Below, in pieces: positions 1 to 13,500 of a stretch of DNA of 64,000 nucleotides. Position numbers and translations under genes: made by a program. Source of the stretch: Lingula anatina (taxonomy: Eukaryota; Brachiopoda; Lingulata; Lingulida; Lingulidae). A model generated the notes under the pieces. That model had not been told where the DNA came from and did no database searches. It saw only the letters and a program-made list of their open reading frames with translations. Numbering within the stretch: position 1 is the first letter of the stretch; every line of letters begins with the position of its first letter. The stretch covers positions 23,182-87,181 of the forward strand of contig NW_019776000.1 of the NCBI RefSeq assembly GCF_001039355.2, given 5' to 3'.

Positions 1-60
<60 letters not shown>
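1..60. repeat. (TA)n microsatellite
   Basis: Pure TA dinucleotide run at the left window edge, probably continuing outside. It lies downstream of the last STRA6-like exon seen here, so the rest of that gene is beyond it. Confidence 0.98.
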
Positions 61-64
<4 letters not shown>

Positions 65-137
65 GGGTAACCAACAACTCAACAACTCTTCAATCGGTCA
101 GTATACAGTATATACAAAAAAATACGGCCTAGCTTAC

Positions 138-1692
138 CCAAAATGCCCAATTGTCCATTTAAGAACTGCTTCCAACTCATGTCCAATGGCGAGGATGGTA
201 ATTAGCAGGGAAATCACAGATACGATTATCAGTATAACCACTGACTGGATAAAAAACCCTAAATAATAAAGACATGCCTTGGCCAAATCATGCTTGTTTC
301 AAGATATTTTCGTATGAATAAATCATCAATCAGTAGGCATTGTTAGAAAGAAGGTGCTGTTTGCAGACTTAAATATGACTTTCACCTTTGGGCCATGGTG
401 TACTTTTTTCAGACACATCATGTCTTCCTAAAGGTAAGATGTGTACATACGAACACCTTTTTCCACACAGGAAATATTCCTGAATAAAACCGATTCTCTA
501 TAGGTGAGATAATAAAACAGATTAATTCAGTTCCCTGATTACGCCAGTAAGTGCAAATATGATGTTAAAGTATACCGGTAGGTGGATCAGTCTACGTACC
601 CCAAAGCAAGTAGGCCACCTGATAGCCCGCATAATTAATGAAGTTCATCTGAAATGCAATACAGATCCTGCTATACATATCTAATTTCAACTCTATATAA
701 AAATTTGACAAAAATTCATTGCGTTTCAAATGGTATGGTTAATATTCATTGAATCACGATCAAGTATAATGCAGTGGCCGCTTAAAGATCATTATATGAG
801 ATTTCGCTAATTTCTGACTTTCAAACTATTGTCTAAAGACAATAAACATGCTAATGTTTCAATTATTTCATAAAGATAATATAATATACCATTGTAGTAC
901 TTGCAGAAATGTTGGCATTATAACAACGAGTTTCGCCTTCAATGATATAACAACATAAAAAAGTGTTTTAAAGGAAAGGGCTTTAACGCACCATCCAAAA
1001 TATATTCCCTGACTGCGTCATAGGAGGCACGCGCGTATGTATTCCCTTCTGGAGATCAAGGTGATCTTTCCTTTATAGAATAAATAGGTAGTCATAAAAT
1101 TAAAGTGATATAGACAAAGGCCATGCATCATTTGCTTTTCGCGAAAAAATTGTAAACTTGTAAATGGAGATCTGAGTGGCCGCTCCATTTTTATTTGAGT
1201 GAATTGGTTTACTTAGATGTTGTGCCAAAGGCAACTATAACATCTGTCAAATGTATGTCTATAAGAAGAATTTGACTCGACAAATAAACAGTAGTATATT
1301 TTCGTCTGCTTTGCCTTTCTTTACCTCAAATGTTGGAATGGACGTTTGAAATAGTAACCATGGACGTTGACCTACCTGTATTGGTCCAGCATGAAGGCAA
1401 TAGACAGCAAGTTGTACAGGAAAGCAATGCCAATTGAGACGATGAAACATACTGGAAATAATTGGCCTCAACCAATTTTATTAGGAATTCATGATACATA
1501 AAAACGCAGACAGTAAGTCACTACTAGTAACTGACGAAGAACACTTTAAATTAAGCTTCAAACTGTACAGGCAATATCATTTTACACCATGTGATTTGTT
1601 CCGCCATTACTGAAACAAACTCCAGAAGAATATACGAATGTACAAATAAGCACCGAGAAAAAACTCAGGAGTGATTTTATTTATTTCTTATG

Positions 1693-1723
<31 letters not shown>

Positions 1724-3378
1724 AATACTAATAATAATGATGATGATGATGATGATGATTAAAGACACGCCCTGCAACGCGTGTGAACACCTTCAAAACT
1801 ATATCTTCAAGAGTCGTAATCACTGTGGCATTCAATTAAGCATATTTGTGGAAGCATGTTTACCTCGGAATACTTTGTACAAAATTAGTTCACCACTGTC
1901 AAACTGCCCTTTGTTTCTTTGTACTGCATTATAGACGAGGCCGTCAATAATAGGAAGAAAAACGCCATATATTAACACGGCTACCTATAAAAATAAAGAA
2001 AAAAAGTTTAAATATCGTAAACTATCGTAAAATTCAGCGTACCAGTGTACCTTGAAAATCTTACTCCCCTAAAAGGTGACCCCCAAATCAGATTTGTTTT
2101 TGTGAAAATCTAACTCCCCATTCAAAATGTCTTAATTTCGTTATTTCAAAATGAAATTTTGACTCCCCCTTCAAAACTTCATAAAACTTATTTTATTAAA
2201 GTACATGGCTCTTATCTTGCAGTATGCATAATGGAGGATATGGCATTTTTTCTAAGTTTGCAGGTGAAATATTTCATGAGAAGATAAGAAATTTAAAAGT
2301 GTGTATTTTACCACCCAATGACTTCCCTATGAAAAGGCTATTTATTTGACATTAGGTAATCAGTCAACATCTTTCTTTTTAGTGTATACTTTATGAAGAA
2401 TGAAAGTTTGATGTTAAAATGTGGGTTGAAAAAAATGGCAAAAAAGGAAAAATCTTCATTTTCATACCCATGGGATTTGAACTCCCATGAAGAAAAGGCC
2501 CTATTTTATATTTAGTCACCACACTATTATTTTCCACATATGTAGTTTGCATTGTGACATAAAATTTGTTTGTATTTCAAAGATTGGTGGTAAAAATTTT
2601 GGAAAAAACTGATCATTTTTAAAAACAAGTCAAGATTTCACGGGGGGAGTCAGATTTTCATTATAAAAATTTTACTCCGGGAGTATTTTTATGATACATG
2701 TACACCGGTACAGCACCTAGGTAACTTTTTTCACTGAGGTACAAATATTTCAGAACAGCTTAATTAAAAATTAATTAAAAAGTGAGATGTCTTGCCAGCG
2801 ACAGTAACGATAGCTTAAAATTTAGTTAATTTTTGTATTTTTGTATTTTTTTATTTGTATTTTTGTGTCAGTACAGATGAATCTGTTAATTACTTTTTCA
2901 GCGATTTAAGTTGATAAACTACGTAAGTTAAGTTCAACTCGACAAACAATTATTCCACTCACTTACTCTTAATAAAATCAAGGAGTTATAACTCCTTGAT
3001 AAAATATAAAATAAATGTTAAATGGACCTTTAAATTGAGAATCAGTAACAACCTCCAAATTAGAATGTATCTCCACTTTGATGTGCAGTTTTGAATATTT
3101 AGTGGAAGGTCATTTTAATGCATTTAACGTTATCAAGACATAAGCTTTGTATATTATTATGTGCCATTGTAGATGTATTGCGTTTTTTTAAATAATTCCA
3201 TTAGTTATACTTACTGCATATATCACAATAACAGCCACTGTAAATGTGGTCACTATCCTCGTTGAATACACGTAACCTGTCAACAGAATAAAAAACACAA
3301 AGCTTACGCATTTACAAAACCATGGGTATGGTAAATTATATCTTCACACACTCGCATTGAATCTCCTCCTCCTCCGCC

Positions 3379-3422
<44 letters not shown>

Positions 3423-6400
3423 AATGACTCACCTTCTACTCTTTGGTAAACTAGTTTCGCCCACAAACTCTTTAATCTGCATCTTAATTTCTGCAACTTG
3501 TCGGTCGCAACTGGAGATTCAGGGCAAACTCTGACAGTAAAGTATACTTTAATTAATCCATTACATCTGTTTGTCTTGGTGAAACTCTTAAAGCCTTTAG
3601 TCGTTGCATAGCTACGCATAGCATGAAAGGGGATTGGGACATGCCTACTAAACATACATGTAGATCATTGTTAGAACGTTACCAAAGCGTTATTAAGTTA
3701 CATGTGCTTAAAACGCTGTGTTTGCTACTACTCTGTAACCAATTTGATTAGACTAATAGTTATAATGGCGGTTTATACGTAATGAATGTGGCTAACTCCT
3801 GAAGAGGCAAGTGTCTAGTGTACCTTACATTTGCCACATGTACAGGCATGACCACGCTTTGTATGTCTTTTTCCGCGCTCGTGAAATAACTGGATATGGT
3901 AGTTAAATCAATATTAAAAGTCGACGACGTGGTCAAGGCATAAATACATGTAGGCCTACTTACATTAGTGCGTGTATCACTTACTGCTTTTTGTTTTTAT
4001 TGAAAAGTTTGCACACGTGCTTCGCCTCATAATTATGCTTCAGAAAAAATTCGCCATTCTGAAACAAATAAATAAATTTGACAGTTGTACTCAGAAATGT
4101 CTTTTCACATAAACAACATCCAACTTTTAGTCCTAATTTTTTTAAAATAAACTGGAGAACATTTTTCAGTTAGGGATGAAATAATGAGTGGCTCTAAATT
4201 TTACAATCCTCGTCTAAAGCAAAAATATAGTATATCAATATTAAAAGTGGCGACACATACTAGTAAGCACACCCCTCTACCCCCCCCCCCCCCCCCCCCC
4301 CAAAAAAAAACAAAAAAAAAAAAAAAACGTCTATTTCCTTGAAATTAAGTATTAATTATTAAATTAAGTAATAGATAATGCAGGATGTTTACGTTTTACA
4401 CTCACCTCTAGTAATGATGTTTTACTCCGCCTGTATCGTATTAATCTGTATGTCTGGACGGGGAAGTTGATCAGAAGGAAGAGCACGCATGCATACGATG
4501 GGATATACATACCCATTAGAACGGCCAGACCTTGCTGAAATGGCGATGAAACGTCAGCTGAACAACAATGAAACATAACAGCGGCAAGTTGCGGTAAACA
4601 AGCATATAGAAATGTCGCATTATTTGAAGTTCTAACTGGTTCATGTAGTAAACGGCGTACATTTAGAGCGTATTTCCAGAGATTTAGATCGATCCAACAA
4701 GAGCCACCTAACTCCCTGGGGGTTTACGCTATATAGCTGTCAGCCGAGCGCACACATTAGATAATTACCCACTTACAGCTTTTAGTAGGCGGAACAGACA
4801 TTTAAGCCGGCTAAGCTGACAGTAATCGAGTGAGACTCCCCACCGGGATAGATCGATCTAAAATCTGTGGGAATGGGGTCTAAGACAATCAACTTTTTTG
4901 AGGTCATGCTCATTCTAATAGCACGTTTGTCAATTGAAATAAAAACTAATACGCATGCTCAATATTTATTATCATTTAGGGTTGGAACCATCAATGACTC
5001 ATGAATTCAGAATCTCGGATCTTATTTAATTCTACATGTAAGTGTACTCAAATGAAATTTTCAAAAGGATAACTAGTTTTCAGATATGAAACGATTCGAA
5101 TGCCTTTAGTAAATATCATTGTTCTTGCACAGAGTATGTCTCTACCTGACTTAATGCACAGTCCACTGTTTCTGCCACTTGAACCCCAAATATCAGACAG
5201 AGATGGAGCCACCCTATAGTGTAGCTCAGAATGGAGTTCACTGTCACCGCTGCAAGCACAGGGTAGTACAACAAACCGTAGAGTAGAACTAGTAAGATAG
5301 TCTTCAGTTCTAACAGAATATCAAAAAGAAATATTGTTTATTTTTCTAAAAAGAAAAAAAAACAAATACCCTTCGTTAATTATCAGTATCGTTATTATAC
5401 CCCACTCAATGACATCAAATCATTTTACTGTGCGATGATGTGCAGAGGTAGTTTCTATTTAGAGCATTTTACTCCTCCTCATCCATCTAGTCACTTTTAC
5501 CTTCACATGAGGTCCTCCTTTCTTCGTCTACTTTTCCAGCTCCTTTCTTTCTCCCCCACAAACCTCTACCATCGCCATCTCCCTTTTCTTCTTCCTCCCC
5601 TACCACCCAGCCTTATTAATTTTTTGTCGCCTTCCAAATATGCAAACCCCCAAAAATTGACTAGTATCCCCTAAGACAAGCTAAACATGCGCTGTACAGT
5701 GCTGTTTTAAGGGGATAAGGATAATGTTGATATATTATCATATTATTATATATAAATATATGTTATCACTCAAACTGTTTCCATGTTAAAACATTCATTT
5801 TTATTCATAATATCGACCCAAGCTTGGACATAAGAACGGATTTTGCACATGACTCACGTAAAGTTGGTGAAATTACTTAGAATGGTATCACTTACGTATT
5901 ATGTACGATGGCTCCGGCACTGAATTTGTATTTCCTCCAGTCAAAATCATATTTAATACCGCGATGGTCAGCACCCCGTATGCCGCAGTGTACGCCCAGC
6001 GGTTCTTGGGTGATTCGAGATAATTCATTGGACTGAAAAAAAGACACAATTAGGAATTTTTTTCAGTAGTTCAGTTTTCTTGATTTTGAAGTATTCTGAC
6101 TGCAATGTCTATGGAAAATGAGCTTTCGGTATTCCTGGGACTAAGAAGTTCGTAAAAAATGACTGACAAGTTCGCAAAGGCAAATATAATTATTATTCGT
6201 CTTGTTATAGTGGGTGTGTCTTTTTACAAAAATTACATTTTGCGCAGCTGCTCGTGCAAACCTCTGCTTACGTTATTAAACCTGGTCTCCCTTGAAATAG
6301 CCCTGTGCATAAATTGGTCCTCTTCGTTGTGAAACTAAAGATAATCAGAATTACTGCCTGCAATGACAAAAAAAAAATAAATTAATAAATTAATAACCCT

Positions 6401-7511
6401 CTTATTTGTAAAACCAAAGATAATTAGAACTACAGTACTTCCTGCAATGATAAAAAGCCTTTTAAACAATTCAGAAAATCAGACAGGAAACTTATCGTTG
6501 GAAGTCGACGATAGACAAGTATTGCAGATCTCGCTAACATATAAACAATGCCATTTCTGCGGTTCCTAGTGCCCCAAAATATTTTTTTCGGAGGCTACAA
6601 AGCGGGTTTTCTACTCTAAATGGTTATCATCTTTAAGAAATCCCTACTTAGTCACTATCTCATTTTAGTCAACTGGAGTCTTATTTTTGACAGAGATTGT
6701 CTTCCATTTTTGTCAATGTTTGGCGAATCAACATCTTATAGGCTACTGAAACTTGGATGGATTTTGTCTACTTACACTGCAAATCAGCAAATACATTTGG
6801 AATGTGATGTAAAATTCTGCCGTCTCTGCGGGACAGCCATAGATACTGAAACAGAGAGAAAACAAGGGGAGCAAGCATTGCAACTGGTGTCAGACACAAA
6901 CAATTAAGGCAAAAGGTCGGTTTGATTCACCATACACTTTTTTCCGCTTCAAATGCGTGTGCAAGTCTGTAACCACGATTTGGGTGTAATATTTAGACTA
7001 ACAGAAATATAATCTAATGCGCCGACTATCAAAACTGATACCAGTACCGGTAGGCTTGTTTGAACAGCCTCACTTGTCCCTGTTATACATACAGACAACG
7101 AATAATGATAATATTTTCATACAAACAACAAGCATGAGTAAAGTGAAACTAAAAGTAACAGCTGTTCAAAAGCAAAGCCAATCAAAAAGATCTTTTTAAT
7201 GCGTTGTGAAATCGTCATTACGTCAACAGGTCAGTTTCTAACCGCGACAAAACAAAATGTAAAACAAAATGTTTCAATGTCAGAAGTCCTATTCTTACGT
7301 TCCATTGCTGGTATTATCTGCCATGATTTGATTCGATCAAGTAACTGCTGTTGATCTGATGTAACATCTAAAAGAAAAGAGAGAAAAGTCAGCCATATGG
7401 TAAAATGTATTGAAAGAAAATCGGACGCACAGTAAAAGTAAAACAAAATACGGTTTGGCAGTTATGGGGCGAACGTCACTTACAGTACGGATACTTTTCT
7501 CTGCCCAGCAT
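138..7511 (-). CDS. STRA6-like retinol/RBP receptor, multi-exon, 3' end outside window
   Basis: Predicted multi-pass plasma-membrane protein of the STRA6 family; known members move retinol between retinol-binding protein and the cell. Exons on the minus strand, 5' to 3': 7484-7511 (ATG at 7511, in-frame stop just upstream), 7299-7367, 6778-6883, 5896-6032, 5146-5309, 4406-4534, 3985-4058, 3433-3530, 3215-3276, 1864-1984, 1376-1451, 992-1048, 600-648, 457-497, 138-244. Phases agree through 1376-1451. One short exon seems to be missing between 1376 and 1048, and exons 457-497 and 138-244 are less certain. Exon 6778-6883 has two overlapping donors; only the upstream GT (gtgtaa) keeps frame. Family-like stretches are LLYGLLYYPVLAA (5146-5309), FPVQTYRLIRYRR (4406-4534), VCFIVSIGIAFLYN (1376-1451) and NYAGYQVAYLLW (600-648), in the same order as vertebrate STRA6. 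At least six hydrophobic helices are visible. The C-terminal part lies outside the window. Confidence 0.85.
1693..1759. repeat. (ATA)n/(ATG)n trinucleotide repeat
   Basis: Run of ATA, ACTA and then ATG units in an intron of the STRA6-like gene. It makes a spurious Ile/Met-rich reading frame. Confidence 0.95.
2040..2710. mobile_element. Probable MITE with short terminal inverted repeats
   Basis: The left end reads TACCAGTGTAC and the right end is its inverse with one mismatch (GTACACCGGTA). Just inside are inverted copies of a GAAAATCT-ACTCCCC motif. Flanks are CAGCG and CAGCA, a possible 5-bp target duplication with one change. There is no coding capacity. The element lies in an intron of the STRA6-like gene. 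Confidence 0.55.
2977..3000. repeat. Perfect 24-bp palindrome
   Basis: The sequence ATCAAGGAGTTA is followed directly by its exact reverse complement, with no spacer. It lies in an intron of the STRA6-like gene. Function unknown; it may be a transposon scar. Confidence 0.9.
3379..3421. repeat. (TC)n microsatellite
   Basis: TC dinucleotide tract immediately 3' (on the minus strand) of the STRA6-like exon ending at 3433. Confidence 0.95.
4280..4327. repeat. Poly(C)/poly(A) homopolymer tract
   Basis: About 22 C followed by an A-rich run. Intronic, and likely to be unreliable in length. Confidence 0.9.
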
Positions 7512-7746
7512 TCACGCTCCGCTCGCAATAGCAGCTTATACCCCCCCTCTCTCTTTCCTGACAGTGAACGAAGGTCAACTGGTCCGTGTCAAGACTACAA
7601 CCCCCTCAACTGCATTGTCCTTACTCTGGTGAACTTACAACATAGCTGGTATTTGTTGCTCATTATTTTTCTAGAGCGGGGACAGATAAGAGAAGCTGGA
7701 TTGACTCAGTTTGTTTGTAGAGTATACTTAGTAAAGTACCGGTAGG

Positions 7747-7774
7747 CCTTGGACATAATTCGCTATGTCCAAGG
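7747..7774. repeat. Inverted repeat upstream of the STRA6-like gene
   Basis: Arms CCTTGGACAT and ATGTCCAAGG are perfect 10-bp inverses separated by 8 bp, about 240 bp upstream of the predicted start codon. It could be a dimeric factor-binding site or a transposon remnant; nothing in the sequence decides. Confidence 0.7.
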
Positions 7775-9596
7775 ATAGGCCCACTTCAAATAATGTGTTT
7801 CTTGATGTCGGTTATACTCGTAAAGTTGTACCCAGTATTAGACTTTGAAACTACACGTGAAGACCTGTACATTCCTTGTATTAAATACAAAATTCAAATC
7901 ATAAAACACTAGCACACCTACCGTGATGAAGTCCTAAAGGATATGAAACAATGCTCATACATGTACCTTTACCCGTACTTACATGATAACACCACTTACA
8001 TTTTGTGAACCTTATCACACGCTGAACTCATCATGGGATCAAGATAACACATTTCAAATTTTAATCAGAGCTACATAAGAACAAATGCATAAGCACGTGA
8101 TCGGACACCAATGGCCTTTTTCCCCAGGCCTGGTTTAACAGATCTGTATTGGCAAACAAGATAACTGAAGAGTCCTCGTGTCGTCGTACACGAAAAGGCA
8201 CGCGCTTATCTCCTCAACGTGGGAAAAGTTTTGGTAACAGGTGAAAATGTAGTAAATATACATAAATGAATCGAAGGGATCGTTTAAAGGTTCAATTCAG
8301 TCTTTATTTCCTCTTTAAAGACGAAAGCTTTTAGCGGACCTTGTATGGAAGAACTTGGGCCTACATAATTCCTCTTTTCCTGTGCAACATTTAGCCGTGA
8401 ACATTCTTTTGCAATAACTCTGAGATTGGTGCTTAAAATAGAAAAGTGAATGAACACACACACCGACCGAAAATAATAATAATAATAATAATAAAATAAC
8501 ATTACTATCTCTTTCAAATCTTTCTCAGATTACCTCCTATACTTAAATGAATGATACATTTAGATATAAATACATGTGCAACTGTCATGTTCAGGACGCA
8601 ATAGTCGTGTACCGCTATAGGAAAAAAGCTTGCTTAGAGTCTAATTTGTCTTGGGACAACACAAAATTATTCTCCCAATACTTTTTTTAACAAACGATAG
8701 GGGTTTAATAACAACTGTTGTTTTTATTAATTAATTAATTAATTAATTAATTAATTAATTTATGTAATTAACCAGAGCAGAAAGTCTAATATTTTTACTA
8801 TATATACTAGTGTATATATATATAATGTGCAAATACACAGATAAACATAACTAATCAAATTTGCTTATCCCTCAATTATTGTTAAAAATGCATCATAGTT
8901 ATAAACCTTGCTAATCATAAATCTGTCATGGTAAAAATCCAACTCATTGCTCTGTATATAGTTACCATTTACTAACATACCAGTACAAGTTTTGTATAAC
9001 AGTGGGAAATGTTTATACTTTTAAGAATAACTTAGTTATAAATTTCAAACAGCTGATAGGTTCTAATTTTTAATATTTCTATAATTTCAAGATACAAATA
9101 ACTTTCGAACATATTTTAAGTCTTTAATGTCCTCTTTTCCTTGTATTGCTAACTACTGTTTTGGGAAAGATCATCACTGTCATTTGGATAAACTAATAAA
9201 GTATTGTTCTATTCATACTTTTAAATGAATAAGAACTTGGTAAGGGAATATTATTTAGGAAGAGTTCTCATACTATGGTTTAGTTACATATCTATCTTCA
9301 GTAAATTAGTCCAGTGGGTGTCCATAAAATCTCCCATTATGAAAGCAAATTAGTTTGTGTCAAAATTATATAATTAATCTATTAAGTTAAAAAATCACAA
9401 AGAAATTCTTTCATAAATCTTATATTTCCAAATTCAAACTCTTAAGATAGTGAAAGATTAGTATTGGCTTAAGGAACCAGACTTAATTGGTTTGACTCAA
9501 CTTAGAGCTTGGCTTGGCTTGCATTTCTAGATAACATAGTAGGCCTACTGTATCAGTACCAGTATTATGTAAGGAAAAATTCTAGAATATAATAAT
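7775..9596. other. Intergenic, no gene seen
   Basis: AT-rich DNA between the STRA6-like gene (leftward) and PGRMC (rightward), so the two genes diverge. It holds an (AAT)n run near 8471-8494 and a (TTAA)n run at 8726-8762. No open frame with splice-compatible ends or protein-like composition was found. Confidence 0.6.
8726..8762. repeat. (TTAA)n microsatellite
   Basis: Tetranucleotide ATTA/TTAA repeat in intergenic DNA. Confidence 0.95.
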
Positions 9597-9837
9597 CAGG
9601 GGCAGATCAAGGATTATTTGAAGGGGGGGCATCTGAGACCCCCTTCCCATTGGCATGTCACCAAAAATTTGGTATTTCAGAGGAGAAATGGTGCCATTTG
9701 GTATGGTTTAGAACTTTGATCCAGCTAGACAAAATTCCAATTTCAAGAGGGGACCATTAGTGTAATTTTTTTCAGAAATCGAAGGGGGGGGGGCAGAACC
9801 CCGCTAAACATCACCCCTCCCCCGAAAATCTGCCACT
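9597..9837. mobile_element. Short non-autonomous DNA transposon (CAGGGGCAGAT ends)
   Basis: Begins CAGGGGCAGATC and ends with the near inverse ATCTGCCACTG. Both sides carry ATAAT, consistent with a 5-bp target-site duplication. The interior is G-rich on one side and C-rich on the other and has no open frame. CAG...CTG termini with an inner GGC-GAT core recall hAT-type MITEs, but the duplication length is not the usual 8 bp. Confidence 0.6.
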
Positions 9838-10527
9838 GATAATGAACTTGGCTTGCACTACACCCATATGTACAGTACGTACTATAGTTAGTGCACCGAG
9901 AGGCTGCTGTGAGTCCAACTTTGACAGCTGGGAACGATGCAAAATTTCTCTCCCAAAGCTCTTTTTTAAAAAGTATATAAATAATTCACATCAATAAATG
10001 CTCAGAATAAAAAGTAATTATATAAAAAAAAACTAATTAGACGAATGGTTTACTTAAGTAAGTGACCAAACACCTTAATAAAAAGATAAATAACTGAAAA
10101 AATATACAAATGAATAATAGATGCATGAAAAAACAAAAGAACAAACAATTAGGTAGAAAAAACGATAAAGAAATGAAACTGATATGCCTACCTATGCAGT
10201 AAACGTAGTATTAATAAAAATGCTGTGTAGCTAAATACGTGTCCCATGGTCCAATTGATCAATTATGAATGGATAAAGATTATTGAACAAGATAAACAAT
10301 TAATAACCATAAAAAATTAATGACTTAATCAATATATGATAAAATAAACAACTCAATTTTCAGTTGCGTTGTGCGTCTCTGTCGCAATGAAGCAAAAGCA
10401 CAAAACCATCGATTGTTCAAAGTGCTTCACAAAAAAGAAAAAAAAATGCGTTGACGGAGAAGAACTTGAGCTTTATCGATGCATAGTTCTTTACCCTTTT
10501 TCTACTGTGACCTTCACCGCTAGAGCT

Positions 10528-10541
10528 AGGCGCATGCGTAG
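10528..10541. promoter_or_regulatory. NRF-1-like site at the PGRMC start
   Basis: GGCGCATGCGTAGG lies about 20 bp upstream of the PGRMC start codon, in a locally CpG-richer stretch. GCGCATGCG is the core of the NRF-1 palindrome common near TATA-less promoters. The match is direct; its use is inferred. Confidence 0.4.
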
Positions 10542-10556
10542 GTCGAATCATCAAAA

Positions 10557-13500
10557 ATGGCGGACGACCAAACTGGCGGAGTGCATGATTTTTTCGTAGA
10601 ACTTTTTACCAGTCCACTTAATTGTGTTCTGTTAGGCATTTGTGGGTTCCTGTTATACAAAATAATATCGAACAGACGAAAAGATGCAGTGCCACCGGCA
10701 CCTCCCCCGTTGCCAAGGATGAAAAAAAGAGATTTTACTCTAGAGCAACTGCGAGAATTTGACGGCAAGGGTAGAGACGGCAGATTGTTGGTAGCGGTTA
10801 ACGGGAAAGTGTTTGATGTTACGAGAGGGAAGCGATTTTATGGTCCAGGTGAGATATGGTCTCTACAGGATGTCAACATGGTTATATTTCGATGCAGTAA
10901 CTGGCCAGGGTAGACCCAGGCTCGATAGCGCAGTAGTAGAGAAAAACGATATCTGGTTTGGAGTACTAAGTAGATTGTAAAGAGTTAACTGTTTCTGTAG
11001 TCTGTACATTTTAAACGAAAGAGATTTGGAAATATTTCGCTGCAGCCATTCATTCCAAATGACTGGCAGTACCTCCTGAAATTTTTGTGATGAGTTGTAA
11101 TTATAGCTGATAAGAGTCAGACGGTTTTATTTGAAGTTTGCCATTATTTTAAATTGGAGAAAGCCCAGTATCTTAGATTTTTAAAAGCCAAACAAAGTTA
11201 TATGGCAAGTACACGTGTGCACTATTTTTCATTCTATTTAGCATAACATACTGTATTAAGATATTACCTTTAGCATATAAGAAGTTATTAATGCACAAAT
11301 TAGAAATGAGAACTTTTACTGTTGTAAAAGCTTTCAGAAATGTGTCTTTGGTGAGTATTTACTTGTATGTATATTTACCAGCCAGACAGTAGACGTCAGA
11401 TCACAGTCTCTGTGATAAACTTGTCATTTCACTGGCCATGCAGATCAGCACTTTCCTGAAATCTGTCATCCAGATCAGGTTTCACTAGTCCGAATAAAAA
11501 TTACAATTAAATTCAATTGAACATTTTCCCCTATTGCATTGATATTAGTTATAACAATACCTTGATTTTGTCATCATGTTTCAGTACTTAATGGTTCATA
11601 AAAATTATTGAACTGAAAACTCTTTTGAATATCAAATGGCATGGCGGACCACTAAATTCACACATTCCGAAAAATTCCCTGGTCCAAACAAAGGTTTGCT
11701 GGCTGCAGGCATAGGACTAATGGCCGTAGACTGGACCAGCTGTTTATAAGATCAGCATTCATATTGTCTTGTCTTGTCTTGTAGGGAAATGTAGGCCTTA
11801 GTGTTTGATAAAAGAAAGGTGATGAGTTGGTTTGAAGGAGTTGGGTATTTGAATGCATCCATCTCCAGTCAAGCAGAACTAATATTCTGACAGGGACAAG
11901 TGTTGCATTTGCATCCCTCAGAAATATTGATAAAGTGGTGTTCTGGCACAGATAGCACCTTGGCCTGGTGTTCTGGTACTTCAACAGGTGTTTATTTACA
12001 TAAAGTGGCCTTTGGTTTGTAGGTGGGTCTTAATATTTACTCTGAGAAGATTCTAATACATGAATCAAGGTTAATATTTTATATATATTTATATATAAGC
12101 TTAATATTTTTATATATATGAACTGTAAGGGATTTTACATATATATTACCAGGTTGGCCTACTTTGTCCAGGCCTTAACATGACCAGCTTGCAGCAAAAC
12201 CTTGATCTGACCTAAGGTGCTGTTTGCATTCAAGAAACTGTACCAGCTTAGCCAGTCTGGTCTAAGTTTCTCTACATTTCTTACATTAGTGTCAGACATG
12301 TTATTCCTGGTTTAATAATGATGTCATTGTTTACAAGCATTTACATTTGGTATAAAATTGTGATCCATTATAAATTTGTATATGCATGCATATTTTTGAT
12401 CTATAAACTAGGAGTGTAACCTACTGGCTTTTGTTTGACCTATACCTTTTAACGTCTTTCTGCCCTCTCAGTGAAATTAATTGAGTACCTTTCTTATGAA
12501 TCTTCTTTTATGATGTGTCATATATGCTAAGATGGGGATATTTATGGACTAGAATTTAAGTCAACATTAGACATGTCATACAATACAAGCAGGACTTTTT
12601 CCAGGATTGGGGGTACTGGTCATCCAAAATTATCACCTATAATTTCCTACAAAATTTCGTGGAGTCCAACAAGCCATAAATTTTTCAAAATAATTCATAA
12701 GCTGCCCAGCTGTCTTTAAAAATAATGGCAGCCAGCCATCTTCAAAAATATTGTCTGTCTGATGATGCTGGTGGCCCTCCAAATAATGGCTGGACGGTCC
12801 ACTGTGAAAAGCCTTGAATACATAACATATCTAGACTTGGTATTTGAAATTTTAATGTTTTTTTTATGAACTAACACAGATGTGTCTGTACATATAGCCA
12901 TCACCTGCATCTGTTGTCATCATCATTGTGCACTTTCAGTGATAACACGAGAAGTGGAAAACCATTTTTACCTTTTGTTTTCAAACTTATGGAACTGATG
13001 AATATTCATAAAATATAGGTTGAGTTTGATAATCAGCCTGATTGGACTTTTTTTTCAAAAGTTATGCTATTTTTTTTCACTTTTTTCAGCATACTGTATA
13101 TGCAATACTGATAACACATTTTAAGAAATAACAATCGGCCTATTTATTGTCTTTTTTTGTCTTTGAAACAAGGGATATTCAAAGTAATTGTATATAAATA
13201 TCTTTTCAATAGATAAAACTCCCAAGCACTGTACAAACAAAGTAATTGTATATAAATATCTTTTCAATAGATAAAACTCCCAAGCACTGTACAAGTGCAG
13301 TACGATATTAGATAGGCGGACAGTGTTCTATAAATTGACTTGTCTCACACAGCATGTATTTGTTTAACCAAGGATTGGGGACCAGCCTGGGTTATGTGGT
13401 TCAAATAAAGGTCAGGTAAAAAAACTGATAGGTGGAAATCTAGATATCGTGAACAGATCACTTGACACAGTGCTTTACTTGAAGTAATTTAATAACTAGT

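Noticed and set aside
3344-3655. Minus-strand frame ending in an Arg/Glu repeat
   Set aside because: The repeat is a translation of the (TC)n microsatellite; only 3433-3530 is a supported exon.
6620-6907. Plus-strand 95-residue frame
   Set aside because: It is the opposite strand of the supported STRA6-like exon 6778-6883.
12716-12910. 64-residue minus-strand frame present in both repeat copies (also 24645-24839)
   Set aside because: Its conservation follows from the block being repeated; it sits in PGRMC intron 1 with no protein-like features.
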